Below are positions 50,570-62,297 of a stretch of DNA of 64,000 nt, in pieces. The position numbers and the translations under genes are program-made. Numbering within the stretch: the stretch's first letter is position 1; each line of letters starts with the position of its first letter. Below the pieces are notes generated by a model. The model was not told the DNA's origin and made no database searches. It saw only the letters and a program-made list of their open reading frames with translations. This stretch comes from Xenorhabdus koppenhoeferi (lineage in GTDB: Bacteria; Pseudomonadota; Gammaproteobacteria; Enterobacterales; Enterobacteriaceae), in the NCBI RefSeq assembly GCF_900116635.1, contig NZ_FPBJ01000005.1, positions 1 through 64,000 of the forward strand, written 5' to 3'.

Positions 50570-51367
50570 TTAACGAATAATGCCACGGCTGGATTTTGCG
50601 GAATTCACCAGAAAATCACTGAATAATTTCACATGCAAGTTATCTTCCGCCAAGATATCGATCTCTTTTCTGGCTTCTTCTAATGATTTGCCACTGCGAT
50701 AAAGCATTTTATAAGCATTGCGGATTGCGTGCAGAGACTCTTTATTAAATCCACGACGCTTTAAGCCTTCAATGTTCAAACCAAAAGGAGTAGCGTGATT
50801 CCCTTGGGCAATAACGTAAGGGGGGACATCTTGAGCAACACCAGAACAACCGCCGATCATAACATGAGAACCAATCTGGCAGAATTGATGGACAGCCGTC
50901 ATGCCACCGATAATGACATAATCACCCAGGATCACATGCCCACCCAATGTGCCATTATTTGCAATGATACAATGATCACCAACAATACAATCATGCGCAA
51001 TATGAACATTGATCATCAACAAATTATCACTACCAACTTTGGTCAAGCTACCACCCTGAACAGTACCACGATGGATAGAAACACTTTCACGAATGCGGTT
51101 ACGATCACCAATTTCAACCCGGGTCGGTTCACCCTGATATTTGAGATCCTGATTGACTTCACCGATGGAAGCAAACTGGTAGATCTGGTTATCGCAGCCA
51201 ATTTTGGTAATGCCATTAACCACAACATGGGATTTCAGTTCAGTCCCTTCACCAATTTCAACTTGAGAACCGATATAACAAAATGGGCCAATGTGAACAT
51301 TGGCACCAATAACTGCACCTTCTTCAACAATAGAAGAATGATGGATAACTGCGGTCTGATCAATCAT
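50570..51367 (-). CDS. lpxA: UDP-N-acetylglucosamine acyltransferase
   Basis: 265 residues (E. coli 262). Left-handed beta-helix hexapeptide repeats run from residue 1 to about 190. The catalytic His and surroundings are [18 protein letters not shown] and [13 protein letters not shown], and the fold-capping helical C-terminus contains [12 protein letters not shown]. It adds the first 3-hydroxyacyl chain to UDP-GlcNAc in lipid A synthesis. Four bases separate it from lpxB and three from fabZ. Confidence 0.98.
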   Translation of the reverse strand: MIDQTAVIHHSSIVEEGAVIGANVHIGPFCYIGSQVEIGEGTELKSHVVVNGITKIGCDNQIYQFASIGEVNQDLKYQGEPTRVEIGDRNRIRESVSIHRGTVQGGSLTKVGSDNLLMINVHIAHDCIVGDHCIIANNGTLGGHVILGDYVIIGGMTAVHQFCQIGSHVMIGGCSGVAQDVPPYVIAQGNHATPFGLNIEGLKRRGFNKESLHAIRNAYKMLYRSGKSLEEARKEIDILAEDNLHVKLFSDFLVNSAKSSRGIIR

Positions 51368-51370
51368 GAA

Positions 51371-51823
51371 TTAAGCCTCACGACGGCGAGCACACATCAT
51401 TTCAGCTTCACAAGCCAATTCTCCATCGACTTTCGCCACACCCTTGAAACGTGCAACGCCTTGACGTTCTTTAATAAATTCAACTTCCATAATCATTTGA
51501 TCACCGGGTAACACCGGACGCTTAAAGCGAGCCCTATCAATTGCAGCAAAATAATACAATTCATCCGGCTTTAGTGACCCAGCACTTTTAAATGCCAGAA
51601 TACCAGTAGCCTGGGCCATTGCTTCGAGGATAAGTACACCTGGGAAAATTGGCTTGCCAGGAAAATGCCCCTGAAAGAACGGTTCATTAAATGTGACGTT
51701 CTTAACTGCACGCAGAAATTTACCTTCCTTAAAATCCAGAACACGGTCTACCAATAAAAATGGGTAGCGGTGAGGAAGTAAATTCAAAATTTCTTCAATT
51801 TGTAGAGTATGATTATTACTCAT
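51371..51823 (-). CDS. fabZ: 3-hydroxyacyl-ACP dehydratase FabZ
   Basis: 150 residues. The hot-dog fold signature is [14 protein letters not shown], and the catalytic His/Glu lie in [22 protein letters not shown]. It dehydrates 3-hydroxyacyl-ACP in fatty acid elongation and competes with LpxA for 3-hydroxyacyl-ACP. It lies between lpxD and lpxA as in most gammaproteobacteria; a 137-bp gap with a hairpin precedes it. Confidence 0.98.
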   Translation of the reverse strand: MSNNHTLQIEEILNLLPHRYPFLLVDRVLDFKEGKFLRAVKNVTFNEPFFQGHFPGKPIFPGVLILEAMAQATGILAFKSAGSLKPDELYYFAAIDRARFKRPVLPGDQMIMEVEFIKERQGVARFKGVAKVDGELACEAEMMCARRREA

Positions 51824-51868
51824 CTAAATACTCTTCCTGTCTATATAAGAATCATAGTATTAACGACA

Positions 51869-51910
51869 CGGCCTGCTTTAACCCCAAATTCAGAGTTATC
51901 AGGCAGGCCG
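51869..51910. repeat. GC-rich hairpin in the lpxD-fabZ spacer
   Basis: CGGCCTGC (51869-51876) and GCAGGCCG (51903-51910) are perfect 8-bp inverted arms around a 26-base loop. On the transcribed minus strand there is no T tract after it, so it may stabilise RNA ends or mark processing rather than terminate. Confidence 0.55.
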
Positions 51911-51960
51911 CAAAAATTAAAAACATAACCAAAAATGCTTAACCAAAATTGTTAGTGAAA

Positions 51961-52989
51961 TTACTTTCCTTCACTTCTCAATTGACGTTCCAGTGACTTC
52001 AATCGCTTATTCATTTCATTGATATTCATGACTAAAGCCGCAGTCTTACGCCAGGTTTTGTTCGGTTGTAATGGGGAACCCGACGAGTATACACCTGGCT
52101 CTGTAATTGAGCGTATTACCATACTCATCCCCGTTATGGTTACTTTATCACAGATTTCTATGTGCCCATTGATGACGCTCGCCCCGCCGATCATACAATA
52201 ACGACCAATTTTTAGGCTACCCGCCATAATTACACCACCAGCTATTGCTGTATGGTCACCAATCGTTATGTTATGGGCGATCTGGCATTGGTTGTCTATG
52301 ATAACACCATTACCAATAACTGTGTTATCCAACGCGCCACGGTCAATGGTTGTGCAAGCACCTATTTCAACTCGATCCCCGATGATTACAGTACCCAACT
52401 GTGGGATTTTAATCCAATTTCCACGATCGTTGGCATAACCAAAACCATCTGACCCTATAACACTTCCTGATTGGATTAAGCACGATTTACCGATTTCAAC
52501 GTTATGGTATACCGATATGTTGGCCCAGAGATGAGTATCTGCACCAATCCGTGCATTTTTGCCAATAAAGCAACCTGCACCAATGATGACATTATCACCA
52601 AGAATAACACCAGATTCGATAACAGCATTTGCGCCAATCGCCACATCTTTGCCCAGAACCACATCGGGAGAAATGACTGCTGATAAATGGATATCTTGTG
52701 CGGGTTGTGGTGTTGTATCCATGATTTGCGCCATGCGTGCATACGCAAGATAGGGATTATCAACAATCAACGCTGTAACCTTACAGTGAGGAAGGTCTGC
52801 TTCACGCAATACAATAGCCGCAGCCTGACACTCAGCGAGTCTGTCATTATAGCGACTATCGGATAAAAATGTAATTTGCCCACTATTTGCTGAATGCATT
52901 GGCGCAATGCCGGTGATGACAATATCGCCATCACCTTGCAGCTGCGCATTCAACTGCTGAGCAAGGTCAGCCAATCGAATTGAAAACAT
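51961..52989 (-). CDS. lpxD: UDP-3-O-(3-hydroxymyristoyl)glucosamine N-acyltransferase
   Basis: 342 residues (E. coli 341). The N-terminal uridine-binding domain ([29 protein letters not shown]) is followed by many hexapeptide repeats, with the catalytic His region [19 protein letters not shown]. It transfers the second hydroxyacyl chain to the amino group in lipid A synthesis. Four bases separate it from skp upstream. Confidence 0.98.
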   Translation of the reverse strand: MFSIRLADLAQQLNAQLQGDGDIVITGIAPMHSANSGQITFLSDSRYNDRLAECQAAAIVLREADLPHCKVTALIVDNPYLAYARMAQIMDTTPQPAQDIHLSAVISPDVVLGKDVAIGANAVIESGVILGDNVIIGAGCFIGKNARIGADTHLWANISVYHNVEIGKSCLIQSGSVIGSDGFGYANDRGNWIKIPQLGTVIIGDRVEIGACTTIDRGALDNTVIGNGVIIDNQCQIAHNITIGDHTAIAGGVIMAGSLKIGRYCMIGGASVINGHIEICDKVTITGMSMVIRSITEPGVYSSGSPLQPNKTWRKTAALVMNINEMNKRLKSLERQLRSEGK

Positions 52990-52993
52990 CTAC

Positions 52994-53491
52994 TTATTTA
53001 GCCTGCTTCAATACTTCTGCGGTGATATCTTTACCAGACGCAGAATACACAGCGGCATTCGCATCAAGAACAAGATCGTAACCCTCTTTACCTGCAACCA
53101 CTTTAACAGCATCCTGAATGCGGCTCAGGATTTTATTGCGTTCTTCCATCTGACGACGACGATTATCGTTCTCAAAAGCCTGTGCTTTCTGAGCAAATTC
53201 ATCACGTTTTGCCACAACTTCTTTTTCTGATTTTTCGCGCTCGCTGGCTTTCATTGTTGACCCATCGCGCTGCAATTTTTGAATCTTGGTTTGCAAATCA
53301 GATTCCATGCGCTGCAATTCGGATGCACGGCCTTTAAATTCGTTATCCAACTGTTTTGCCACTGCTTCACGAGCTGGTAACTGTTGGAAAACTTCAGCAA
53401 CGTTCACTAAAGCAATTTTATCTGCCGCCTGAGCACCCGCAGAGAACGCTAATGCCATACCCAAGCTTGCAGCACACAATACTTTTTTCAC
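52994..53491 (-). CDS. skp: Periplasmic chaperone Skp (OmpH)
   Basis: 165 residues with signal peptide [22 protein letters not shown]. The mature part starts [22 protein letters not shown] and continues as long charged helices (heptad-rich, about 45-120) forming the tentacle coiled coils, ending with the beta-body segment [20 protein letters not shown]. It captures unfolded outer-membrane proteins for BamA, encoded immediately upstream. Confidence 0.97.
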   Translation of the reverse strand: MKKVLCAASLGMALAFSAGAQAADKIALVNVAEVFQQLPAREAVAKQLDNEFKGRASELQRMESDLQTKIQKLQRDGSTMKASEREKSEKEVVAKRDEFAQKAQAFENDNRRRQMEERNKILSRIQDAVKVVAGKEGYDLVLDANAAVYSASGKDITAEVLKQAK

Positions 53492-53596
53492 TATAAACTC
53501 CTTTGACCCACGCTATTTTTACAGATTAGAAGACTTAATATCGCCCTACCTAATAATAGATAATAGGACGCTTTTTTTACCAAGAACGGTTAATAA

Positions 53597-55978
53597 TTAC
53601 CACGTTTTTCCGATATTGAACTGGAATTGCTCCGATCTATCACCCGCATATTCCTTGATTGGCTTCGCATAAGAGAAGCTCAATGGCCCTAACGGTGACA
53701 ACCATTGCAGAGCAATACCGGCTGAAACACGGATATTATTTGGCTTGCTGTAGTCGGGCATCCCAGCGTAAGTCTTACTCCAATTGGTATCCCATACCGT
53801 TCCCGCATCCACAAAAAATGAAGTCCGAACTGAATTAGAATATTTAGCATCAAGGAATGGAGTTGGCACAATCAGCTCAAAACTAGCAACCGCCACCGCG
53901 TTCCCGCCCACGGCATCACGAGATGGGCTATTTTTCGTTGGTTCTCCTCCTTTGTCCAAATAAATAGCCTTAGGCCCGATATTATTCGAACGGAAGCCAC
54001 GAACGCTGCTGGAACCACCAGCGTAGAAGTTTTCATAGAATGGCATTTCTTTGCCACCTAAACCACCACCATAGCCCAGACGAGTACGTCCCGCCAGCAC
54101 CCATGAACGGTCGTCATCCAGAGGATAGTAACCTGCTGAGTTCCAGGTGACTTTATAGAATTGGTTCTTTGAACCAGGAATTGTCACTTTCGTATCCAGC
54201 GATGATCTTAAGCCAGAAGTCGGGAAGAAACCACGATCGAGATTGTTGTAATTCCATCCCACTGTCATCGTGAAATCGTTGGAATCAAATTTGGCTTTAT
54301 CATCAAATCCCGGATTTTTGCCCATTTTATATAAATAACGCCACATTGCAGCCTGTGGGCGCATGTTAGACAGGGAGTTATGCACATAACCCAGTCTCAA
54401 ATTCAAGGCATTATTTTGATTCAATGGGAAACCAAACGATCCCTCAGCACCATATCCTTTGTTGGTATAGTCGGAAAGATCAGCACCATCGGCACGGAAG
54501 TCATTATAGAATACCCGGCCTCCCAAACTGACACCGTTGACAGTGAAGTAAGGGTTAGTTACGGATATATCAGCCGATTTTGAATAGTCATTCTTAGTAG
54601 CATTGATAGCCACGGAATTGCCCGTTCCTAGCCAGTTTTCCTGTTGGACACCAACCTGGAAACTCATGCCACTTTCTGTACTAAAACCAATGCCAAAGTT
54701 CATGGAACCGGTATTGCGCTCTTTAACTTTATAGACCACATCAACTTGGTCTGGGCTACCCGATACACGTTCGATGTCCACATCAACAGATTCAAAATAA
54801 CCGAGTCGATTTAAGCGTTCTTTACCCTGTTCAACCAGATCACTACCCAGCCACGCCCCTTCCATCTGGCGCATTTCACGGCGTAGTACCATATCCTTAC
54901 TGACATCGTTTCCTGAAAAACGAATTTTACGCACATAGAAACGGTTGCCAGCATCGACACTCACATGCAGTTTAACCGTTTTATCAGCATCGTTAATTTC
55001 AGGTTGTGTCATCACCCGGGGATAAGCATAACCATAACGACCGAGCCGATTTTTGATGGCGGCTTCCATCCTTGTCACTTCAGCACCGTTATAAAATGAA
55101 CCCGGCTCAATTTTGGTCAGTTCTTCTATTTGTGACTGATAGCCTGCTAAATTACCGTTCAAATCAACACCTGCAATTTTATATTGATCGCCTTCGGTGA
55201 TATTAACGGTGATATAGATGCCTTTTTTGCCCGGTGTCAGATTCACTTGAGTCGAATCTATGCTGAAACGGGCATAGCCTCGATCAAGATAGAAACTGCG
55301 CAGGGTTTCAAGATCACCTGCTAATTTTTGTTTCTGGTATTTCTGGTCAGCCGCCATGTTCCACCAAGGAACGTCGTCCCTGAGTTGGAAATGATTAAGC
55401 AGCTCATTGGTAGAAAAGGCTTTATTGCCAACAATATTAATTTGCTGGATCTTGGCAGAAACCCCTTCTGAAAAAACAAGCTTTAAGTCAACACGGTTGC
55501 GAGGCAGTGGAGTAACAACTGCTTTCACTGTTGCGTTGTATTTACCGACGCTGTAGTAAAAATCTTCCAGCCCTTTTTCAATATTCGACAGCATGGTGCG
55601 GTCAAGGGCTTCACCAACACGAACACGAGAGGCCTCAAGGTTCTGCTTGAGCATGTCATCTTTCACCGATTTGTTACCGGAGAAAGTGATGTTGGCTATA
55701 GTTGGTCGTTCTTTTACCTGAACAACAAGTGAATTTCCATCACGCAGGACACGAACATCTTCGAAATTTCTAGTCGCAAATAGTGCGTGGATCGTGCGAC
55801 TAACATCTTCATCACTGACTGAATCACCTATGCGAATTGGCATGTTCAGTAATGCTGCACCAACGGTGACACGTTGAAGCCCCTCGAAATAAATGTCCTG
55901 AACCACGAATCCGTCTGAACTGTATGCAGTGGCGCTGCCGAACAGCAGCGACGCTATGAACAACTTTTTCATCGCCAT
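53597..55978 (-). CDS. bamA: Outer-membrane protein assembly factor BamA
   Basis: 793 residues after a signal peptide [20 protein letters not shown]. Five POTRA domains (about 22-420) are followed by a 16-stranded barrel. Barrel features are the loop-6 motif VRGF in [13 protein letters not shown] and the terminal strand [11 protein letters not shown]. Start M at 55978 matches E. coli (MAMKKL); the upstream in-frame ATGs overlap the end of rseP. Slightly shorter than E. coli (810) mainly through a reduced extracellular loop near [23 protein letters not shown], where E. coli has a Cys-containing insertion. Confidence 0.98.
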   Translation of the reverse strand: MAMKKLFIASLLFGSATAYSSDGFVVQDIYFEGLQRVTVGAALLNMPIRIGDSVSDEDVSRTIHALFATRNFEDVRVLRDGNSLVVQVKERPTIANITFSGNKSVKDDMLKQNLEASRVRVGEALDRTMLSNIEKGLEDFYYSVGKYNATVKAVVTPLPRNRVDLKLVFSEGVSAKIQQINIVGNKAFSTNELLNHFQLRDDVPWWNMAADQKYQKQKLAGDLETLRSFYLDRGYARFSIDSTQVNLTPGKKGIYITVNITEGDQYKIAGVDLNGNLAGYQSQIEELTKIEPGSFYNGAEVTRMEAAIKNRLGRYGYAYPRVMTQPEINDADKTVKLHVSVDAGNRFYVRKIRFSGNDVSKDMVLRREMRQMEGAWLGSDLVEQGKERLNRLGYFESVDVDIERVSGSPDQVDVVYKVKERNTGSMNFGIGFSTESGMSFQVGVQQENWLGTGNSVAINATKNDYSKSADISVTNPYFTVNGVSLGGRVFYNDFRADGADLSDYTNKGYGAEGSFGFPLNQNNALNLRLGYVHNSLSNMRPQAAMWRYLYKMGKNPGFDDKAKFDSNDFTMTVGWNYNNLDRGFFPTSGLRSSLDTKVTIPGSKNQFYKVTWNSAGYYPLDDDRSWVLAGRTRLGYGGGLGGKEMPFYENFYAGGSSSVRGFRSNNIGPKAIYLDKGGEPTKNSPSRDAVGGNAVAVASFELIVPTPFLDAKYSNSVRTSFFVDAGTVWDTNWSKTYAGMPDYSKPNNIRVSAGIALQWLSPLGPLSFSYAKPIKEYAGDRSEQFQFNIGKTW

Positions 55979-56012
55979 CGTTGTTATGCGTTTTCCTAAC
56001 CGGTCCCCCACC

Positions 56013-57365
56013 TTAAAAGCGGGAGAAATCATTGAAAAGTGCAAGCCCCATTAATAACACCAGTAATATAGCACCGATGCGATAACTGAAGTCTTGTACA
56101 CGCTCGGAGACCGGCCCTCCCTTTATCTTCTCGATAGCAAGGAAAAGCAAGTGTCCACCATCTAGTACAGGTAATGGGAACAAATTAATGATCCCAAGAT
56201 TGACGCTAATCAGCGCCAAAAACATTAAATAATACACCAAGCCAAAATCAGCTGATACTCCAGCACCTTTGGCTATAGAAATCGGGCCGCTCAAGTTATC
56301 GAGCTTCACATCCCCCACAATTAATTTACCGATCATATTGACGGTCAGTTTCATTAATTGCCAAGTTTTGTTTCCTGCCTCGTAAATGGCGGAGAAAGGC
56401 CCGTATTGCTGAATAATCTTATATTCATCCGACAGTGGAATAAATTTAAGTTCAACACCGGCAAAACCTTCTTCACGGTCATTGGACAACTTTTTGATTT
56501 CAGGAATCAGAGACAGGGGAATTATTTCTCCCGCCCTCGCAACGTCCAATTTTAGAGGAATATTGGGATTCTTCCTGACAAAAGATGAAAAAGTGTGCCA
56601 AACATCTACATCTTGACCATCGACTTTAACGATCCTGTCCCCACTTTGTAAACCTGCTTTTTCAGCGGCTGAATCAGGATAAACTTTTTCCACTTGCGAA
56701 CTAATCCGAGGAACAACGGGCATAATTCCCAGAGACAGCAAAACATCCTGCTTAGCCGGGTCGAATTCCCATTCACGCAAATCTAACGTCTTTTGAATGC
56801 CATCTGTGGTATCCAAAGGCGTGAAATCTACGGTTACGGATGTTTCACCAACTTGGCTGACCATAGCAAGACGTACCGCATTCCAATCAGGAGTTTCGAT
56901 ACCATCAACCGCTTTTAGTTCCATTCCAGGCAAAATATTTGCCTGAGCGGCAATGGAATCCGGTTTAACATCTAACACTACCGGGCGCACAGACGGCACG
57001 CCAATGACAAAAACCAGCCAATAAGCTATAACAGCCAGAATGAAGTTTGCAATTGGCCCAGCGCTGATTACTACTGCACGCTGGCCAATAGTTTTATTGT
57101 TGAAAGCCATATGGCGACGCCCAGGAGAAACTTCTTCTACCCGTTCATCAAGCATTTTGACATATCCACCAAGAGGGATAAGGGCAATGACGTATTCTGT
57201 TCCCTGTTTATCTGTACGACGCCAAAGTGCTTTCCCAAAACCAATGGAAAAGCGTTCAACATAAATACCACACCGTCTGGCAACCCAAAAATGACCAAAC
57301 TCATGTACAGTGACAAGAACGCCCAATGCAACAATAAATGCAGCCAGATTCCAGAGAATATCCAT
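56013..57365 (-). CDS. rseP: Site-2 protease RseP
   Basis: 450 residues, same as E. coli. Zinc metalloprotease motif [16 protein letters not shown] (HEFGH), two PDZ domains (about 115-310, with [15 protein letters not shown]) and the second catalytic motif [14 protein letters not shown] in a membrane helix. It cleaves RseA within the membrane to release sigma E and clears signal peptides. It lies between cdsA and bamA, the usual envelope-stress context. Confidence 0.98.
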   Translation of the reverse strand: MDILWNLAAFIVALGVLVTVHEFGHFWVARRCGIYVERFSIGFGKALWRRTDKQGTEYVIALIPLGGYVKMLDERVEEVSPGRRHMAFNNKTIGQRAVVISAGPIANFILAVIAYWLVFVIGVPSVRPVVLDVKPDSIAAQANILPGMELKAVDGIETPDWNAVRLAMVSQVGETSVTVDFTPLDTTDGIQKTLDLREWEFDPAKQDVLLSLGIMPVVPRISSQVEKVYPDSAAEKAGLQSGDRIVKVDGQDVDVWHTFSSFVRKNPNIPLKLDVARAGEIIPLSLIPEIKKLSNDREEGFAGVELKFIPLSDEYKIIQQYGPFSAIYEAGNKTWQLMKLTVNMIGKLIVGDVKLDNLSGPISIAKGAGVSADFGLVYYLMFLALISVNLGIINLFPLPVLDGGHLLFLAIEKIKGGPVSERVQDFSYRIGAILLVLLMGLALFNDFSRF

Positions 57366-57374
57366 TATTTACCT

Positions 57375-58238
57375 TCAGAGAGCAAATCCAGAAGAAATCA
57401 ACATTACCAATCCTGAAAACACAGGAATTGCCGCTGTTAAGCTATCTACCCTGTCCAGAACGCCACCATGCCCTGGAATTAATTGACTGCTGTCTTTGAT
57501 CCCTGATTCCCGCTTGAACATACTCTCTGTCAAATCGCCAAAAACCGAAGCAATAACCACTACCGTGGAAATCAACAGCAAATGTTCCGGCATTGCAGGA
57601 ACAGGGGCAAATTTACCGAACAGCCACGAAATCAGTGCTGCGGTCAGCAACCCTCCGGCAAGCCCTTCAAGCGTTTTACCCGGTGATACCCTAGGCGCCA
57701 TTTTATGTTTACCCATGGTTCGGCCGAAAATATAGGCACCTGAATCGGCAGCCCATACCAACAGCATCACATACAACAGCCACCATGCACCATCATAAGT
57801 ATTGTTTTCATAGCTATGAGTACGCAGTACCATCATCCCACAATAAAATGGCACGATAGTCAGAACACCAAACAGCAGGCGCAATATAACCGATGATTTC
57901 CAGATAGAAGCAGAGGCTGGATAAGTAACCACTAATAAAATAGCGACTACCCACCAAATTATCCCTGCCCACAATAGATATATAATTTGAGTTTTTTCAA
58001 TAAGATGAGAAAAATCCGACAAAGAATACTGCAAAGCCAATAAACCTACAGTAAATAACACTGCCAATGTAATGCGTTTAGCTTGAGTAAAGAGACCTGC
58101 AAATTGCCCCCATTCCCATGCGGCCAGCGCAGAAACAGTAATGACAACCAGTCCAAATCCCGATGGGGGCAGGAAAAACAGTGCTGCAACAACAAGCGGA
58201 ATTAATATCAACGTAGTTAAAAGACGGTACTTCAGCAA
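57375..58238 (-). CDS. cdsA: Phosphatidate cytidylyltransferase
   Basis: 287 residues, multi-spanning. The CDP-alcohol signature is in the C-terminal part: SPGKTLEGLAGGLLTA, SVFGDLTESMFKRESGIKDSSQLIPGHGGVLDRVDSL. It makes CDP-diacylglycerol from phosphatidate and CTP at the inner membrane. Nine bases separate it from uppS and nine from rseP, so it is inside one transcription unit. Confidence 0.97.
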   Translation of the reverse strand: MLKYRLLTTLILIPLVVAALFFLPPSGFGLVVITVSALAAWEWGQFAGLFTQAKRITLAVLFTVGLLALQYSLSDFSHLIEKTQIIYLLWAGIIWWVVAILLVVTYPASASIWKSSVILRLLFGVLTIVPFYCGMMVLRTHSYENNTYDGAWWLLYVMLLVWAADSGAYIFGRTMGKHKMAPRVSPGKTLEGLAGGLLTAALISWLFGKFAPVPAMPEHLLLISTVVVIASVFGDLTESMFKRESGIKDSSQLIPGHGGVLDRVDSLTAAIPVFSGLVMLISSGFAL

Positions 58239-58247
58239 GTTCTCCTC

Positions 58248-59003
58248 CTATGATCCCACTTCGGCATCGTCTGGTATTGTTCCGCCGAATCGGCGTTCTC
58301 GTTTGGAAAAGGCATTAATAGCACCTTCAAAAGCAATTTCATCAAAATCAGGCCAAAGTATATCGGTAAAATACAATTCTGCATAAGCGATCTGCCATAT
58401 CAGGAAATTACTGATACGATGCTCACCTCCCGTTCTGATTACAAGATCAACTTCAGGCTGCTGATTTAAATTGATGAAACTGCCAATTGTAGCCTCAGTA
58501 ATCTCTTCAGGTGCCAGTTCACTTGCCTTAACTTTGTCGGCAATTTGCTTAACACCCTGAAGTAAATCCCAACGTCCGCCATAATTAGCTGCAATATTAA
58601 GCTGCAATCCGGTATTGCCCGTGGTTAATTCAACTGAACGGCGAATACGTTCCTGCAACCGTGAGCTAAAACGACTGATATCACCAATGACAGACAATTT
58701 TACATTATGCTTATGCAGACTCTTCACTTCATTATCAATAGCAAAAACAAACAATTCCATTAATGAGCTGACTTCTTGCTGTGGGCGATTCCAGTTTTCA
58801 CTACTGAAAGCATATAACGTCAGTGATTCAATATTATGTTTAACTGAAAAACTTACAGCACTACGTACAGCTTTAATTCCTGCACGATGGCCAAAAGCTC
58901 TTAATTTACCACGCTTTTTTGCCCAGCGGCCATTACCATCCATAATGATGGCAACATGTCTGGGTACCGTTGGCAATGAGTCACTATCATTGGGAGATAT
59001 CAC
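58248..59003 (-). CDS. uppS: Undecaprenyl diphosphate synthase
   Basis: 251 residues (E. coli IspU/UppS 253). Conserved cis-prenyltransferase motifs are HVAIIMDGNGRWAKKRG with catalytic Asp, GHRAGIKAVR, YAFSSENWNRPQQEV, NIAANYGGRWDL and DLVIRTGGEHRISNFLIWQIAYAELYF. It makes the C55 lipid carrier for peptidoglycan and O-antigen. A hairpin lies in the 263-bp gap upstream, between it and dxr. Confidence 0.98.
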   Translation of the reverse strand: MISPNDSDSLPTVPRHVAIIMDGNGRWAKKRGKLRAFGHRAGIKAVRSAVSFSVKHNIESLTLYAFSSENWNRPQQEVSSLMELFVFAIDNEVKSLHKHNVKLSVIGDISRFSSRLQERIRRSVELTTGNTGLQLNIAANYGGRWDLLQGVKQIADKVKASELAPEEITEATIGSFINLNQQPEVDLVIRTGGEHRISNFLIWQIAYAELYFTDILWPDFDEIAFEGAINAFSKRERRFGGTIPDDAEVGS

Positions 59004-59063
59004 TCAAAATAATCCTTAAATAACTAGGCTGGGCTTACAATAAATTCAATCGCTTCCAAACAT

Positions 59064-59100
59064 GAAAAAGCCGTGTCACGTGTTAATTATTATCACGGCT
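59064..59100 (-). terminator. Terminator-like hairpin between dxr and uppS
   Basis: On the minus strand, AGCCGTG and CACGGCT form a 7-bp perfect stem with an 18-base loop, followed by TTTTT. Two more AGCCGTG-like motifs lie just upstream (59100-59125). It is within the dxr-uppS spacer, so it may attenuate read-through from dxr into uppS. Confidence 0.55.
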
Positions 59101-59266
59101 ACCACGGCTATTTCTGGCACGGCCTGAATGAAAGCCTTTACTCTGGTTTTGCTATCAGAACACGGGCGCAAAGTAATTGAATTGGCGATTATAACATCTA
59201 TAATTTACCCGCGAACTATATCATTTGCCAAAACGCAAACAAACATATACTTATTAACAAAATTCG

Positions 59267-60463
59267 CTACTTAGCAAAAATTCTGATGGTTTTTCTCGCC
59301 GCAATTCTGGCTATTTTATCGATTTCTAAGACCTCTTCTATATCTTGAGGTTCAGATAAATTTAATTTTTCTACCACTAATCGATTGATTTTCGCAATAT
59401 CTGTGAAACGGATTCCATCTTTCAAAAAAACATCAACGGTTTCTTCATTCACTGCATTCAAAACAGTTGTTGCTGCCTGCCCTTCATGACAAGCTTCAAT
59501 AGCCAACTTCAGGCAAGGGTAACGCTGATAATCCAGTGTTTCAAAGGTGAGCATACTCAGCTCGGTAAAGTCCAGTGGTTTCGCGCCAGATTGAATACGG
59601 TTGGGGTAAGCCATCGCATAAGCTATGGGAGTACACATGTCCTGTGTTCCCAACTGGGCAATAATACTGCCATCTTGATAGCGGACCATAGAATGAATGA
59701 CTGATTGAGGGTGCAATAATACTTCCATTTCCTCAGCGGACGCATTGAACAAGTAACGTGCTTCAATGTACTCCAGCCCTTTATTCATCATGGTCGCTGA
59801 ATCAACTGAAATTTTACGTCCCATTGACCAGATTGGATGTGCACACGCTTCATCCGGTGTAACATCAGGCAGCTTATCCAGAGATGTTTTACGGAATGGG
59901 CCACCCGAGCCTGTCAGTATAATGTTGGAAATACCATAATCCTTCAAATTTATATTGCCAAGATTATGTTGAACCTCAGCAGGCAAACTTTGGAAAATAG
60001 CATTATGTTCACTATCAATGGGTAACAGTTGCGCTTTGTATTGCGCAACTGCATCCATAAACAGGCGCCCACTGGTAATCAGTGATTCTTTATTCGCCAA
60101 CAGAACTTGCTTACCCCGACGAATAGCCGCCAGTGTTGGTAATAGCCCTGCTACACCAACAATGGCAGACACGACTTGATCGACATCTTCCAGTGCCGCT
60201 AAATCACAAATAGCCTCTTTGCCGAATAAAACTTCGGTTTGGTTTCCTTGTTCTTGCAGTAATTGACGTAACGCATTCGCAGATTGCTCATCCGCCATCG
60301 CTGCGTATAGCGGGCGGAACTCCAGGCACTGCTGTGCCATAACTTCAATATTTTTCCCAGCGATGAGTGCGACAACATTGAATTTCTCTGGATTATTTCG
60401 GACAACAGAAAGCGTACTTTTCCCAATCGAACCCGTTGAGCCAAGAATAGTTAACCGTTTCAT
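59267..60463 (-). CDS. dxr: 1-deoxy-D-xylulose 5-phosphate reductoisomerase
   Basis: 398 residues, equal to E. coli Dxr (IspC). The NADPH motif is [15 protein letters not shown], the central region [16 protein letters not shown] holds the metal-binding Asp/Glu, and GGPFRKT and [27 protein letters not shown] form the active site and flexible loop. It is the fosmidomycin-sensitive second step of the MEP isoprenoid pathway. An ERIC copy sits 90 bases upstream of its start, separating it from frr. Confidence 0.98.
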   Translation of the reverse strand: MKRLTILGSTGSIGKSTLSVVRNNPEKFNVVALIAGKNIEVMAQQCLEFRPLYAAMADEQSANALRQLLQEQGNQTEVLFGKEAICDLAALEDVDQVVSAIVGVAGLLPTLAAIRRGKQVLLANKESLITSGRLFMDAVAQYKAQLLPIDSEHNAIFQSLPAEVQHNLGNINLKDYGISNIILTGSGGPFRKTSLDKLPDVTPDEACAHPIWSMGRKISVDSATMMNKGLEYIEARYLFNASAEEMEVLLHPQSVIHSMVRYQDGSIIAQLGTQDMCTPIAYAMAYPNRIQSGAKPLDFTELSMLTFETLDYQRYPCLKLAIEACHEGQAATTVLNAVNEETVDVFLKDGIRFTDIAKINRLVVEKLNLSEPQDIEEVLEIDKIARIAARKTIRIFAK

Positions 60464-60552
60464 TTTAATACTCTGAATATGCTACTGATATAAATATCGC
60501 ATTAGTTTGAGCTGTACAGATCGCTATGTCCATCGTTTGAGAAAGAAATGTG

Positions 60553-60679
60553 TATACACTTCGTCTTTCAAACTGCCTCTTTGTTGGCTGCGCTCGCTCA
60601 CCCCGGCCACATAGTTATCTATGCTCCCGGGGATTTGCTCTCTTGCCGTCGCGATGCAACTTGAAATCCATTGGGTATA
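60553..60679. repeat. ERIC element, full length (127 bp)
   Basis: Starts TATACACTTCGTCTTTCAAA, with GCTCGCTCACCCCGG and ATGCTCCCGGGGAT in the middle, and ends AAATCCATTGGGTATA. It is nearly identical in reverse complement to the copy at 38102. It occupies most of the frr-dxr spacer. Confidence 0.92.
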
Positions 60680-60744
60680 TGAAGTGTATATCAAGAATAA
60701 GAACAACGCCGCAGGGATACGACGCTGTATTTAAGAAATAGAGA

Positions 60745-61302
60745 TTAGAAATCCATTAACTCGGTTTCTTTATTTGCCAATGCTTCATCAATCTTTTTAA
60801 TAAAGCTGTCGGTCAATTTTTGGATTTCATCCTGTGAACGACGTTCTTCGTCTTCACTGATCTCTTTTTCTTTCAGCAGTGCCTTAACTTTATCGTTAGC
60901 ATCACGGCGAATGTTACGGATGGATACACGACCCTGCTCCGCTTCACCGCGAACAACTTTGATAAGATCTTTACGGCGTTCTTCTGTCAGTGCAGGCAAT
61001 GGAACGCGGATAATGGTTCCAGCAGAAGATGGATTCAGACCCAGATCAGAAGCCATAATCGCTTTCTCAATTGCCGGAGTCATGGAGCGATCAAATACCG
61101 TAATTGCTAAAGTACGGACATCTTCTGCAACGACATTTGCAATCTGACGCAATGGAGTCGCAGCGCCATAATATTCAACGCTGATGCCATCCAACAGGCT
61201 AGGAGAAGCACGGCCAGTACGAACCTTGCTGATTTGGTTTTTCAGTGCTTCGACGCTTTTTTCCATGCGGTCTTGTGCGTCTTTTTTAATTTCATTAATC
61301 AC
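60745..61302 (-). CDS. frr: Ribosome recycling factor
   Basis: 185 residues, same as E. coli. Conserved segments are [56 protein letters not shown] and [26 protein letters not shown]. It splits post-termination ribosomes with EF-G. I use the GTG at 61302 (read [13 protein letters not shown], as E. coli MISDIRKDAEVRM), which has AAGGG upstream; an ATG 21 codons earlier is not supported by homology. Confidence 0.97.
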   Translation of the reverse strand: MINEIKKDAQDRMEKSVEALKNQISKVRTGRASPSLLDGISVEYYGAATPLRQIANVVAEDVRTLAITVFDRSMTPAIEKAIMASDLGLNPSSAGTIIRVPLPALTEERRKDLIKVVRGEAEQGRVSIRNIRRDANDKVKALLKEKEISEDEERRSQDEIQKLTDSFIKKIDEALANKETELMDF

Positions 61303-61474
61303 GTTACAAACCCTTGGGATGATGGTTATTTTTTTAGGCCATATATGCGTAACTAGCAGATACACTAATTAAGCTGATAATTAGATGGCCCTATGTCATT
61401 AAATTTGGCGCATCAGGACGCTGATCATACCGTCAAATTTCACTGATGTCTCTCTGAACACGAATTATGAAAAA

Positions 61475-62203
61475 TCAGTCGTGAGAAATCAGCGTGCCTT
61501 CATTTTCACCCATCACAACACGACGAAGTGCGCCTGGTTTATTCATATTAAAAACACGAATAGGCAGTTTATGATCCCGGGCCAACGTAAATGCAGCGAG
61601 ATCCATCACTTTTAATTCACGTTCCAATACGTCCTGATAAGCGAGTTTATTGTAGAGAACGGCTTCAGGATCTTTCGTAGGATCAGCAGAATAGACGCCA
61701 TCAACTTTAGTCGCTTTTAACACAACATCTGCTTCAATTTCAATGCCACGCAGACATGCAGCAGAATCTGTTGTAAAGAACGGGTTACCAGTACCCGCAG
61801 AAAAAATAACAACCCGACCGTGACGCAGTAAGCTGATCGCCTCAGCCCAGCTGTAATTGTCACACACCCCATTTAGTGGGATGGCTGACATCAAACGAAC
61901 GTTCACATAAGCGCGGTGTAAAGCATCACGCATCGCCAGACCGTTCATCACAGTCGCTAACATGCCCATGTGATCGCCTACTACACGATTCATTCCTGCT
62001 TCTGCCAAGCCAGCACCACGAAACAGGTTACCTCCTCCAATAACGACGCCGACCTGAATACCCAGCTCAACCAGTTCTTTGATTTCCTGAGCCATGCGGT
62101 CTAAGACGCTGGCGTCGATACCAAAACCTTCTGCGCCTTGCAGGGCTTCTCCACTGAGCTTAAGAAGGATTCTCTGATATACGGGTTTTGCATTGGTTGC
62201 CAT
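61475..62203 (-). CDS. pyrH: UMP kinase
   Basis: 242 residues (E. coli 241). It is an amino acid kinase-fold protein: [20 protein letters not shown], the [12 protein letters not shown] phosphate loop and [23 protein letters not shown] are diagnostic. It phosphorylates UMP to UDP as a hexamer. Conserved between tsf and frr. Confidence 0.98.
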   Translation of the reverse strand: MATNAKPVYQRILLKLSGEALQGAEGFGIDASVLDRMAQEIKELVELGIQVGVVIGGGNLFRGAGLAEAGMNRVVGDHMGMLATVMNGLAMRDALHRAYVNVRLMSAIPLNGVCDNYSWAEAISLLRHGRVVIFSAGTGNPFFTTDSAACLRGIEIEADVVLKATKVDGVYSADPTKDPEAVLYNKLAYQDVLERELKVMDLAAFTLARDHKLPIRVFNMNKPGALRRVVMGENEGTLISHD

Positions 62204-62297
62204 GGTGTTCAGTCCTAAGCAAATAAGGATATTGGGGATTTATTCAATTACTACACATCCACGCTACGCAGCCCAGATGTAAACACTCATTATGAGA

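Noticed and set aside
50795-51511. 238-codon plus-strand frame across lpxA and fabZ
   Set aside because: Its Asn/Thr-rich repeats mirror the hexapeptide repeats of lpxA on the other strand; not a gene.
60524-60706. 60-codon frames with similar peptides at 27611-27793, 38042-38236 and 60524-60706
   Set aside because: They are translations of ERIC elements, so the similarity reflects the repeat, not a protein family.
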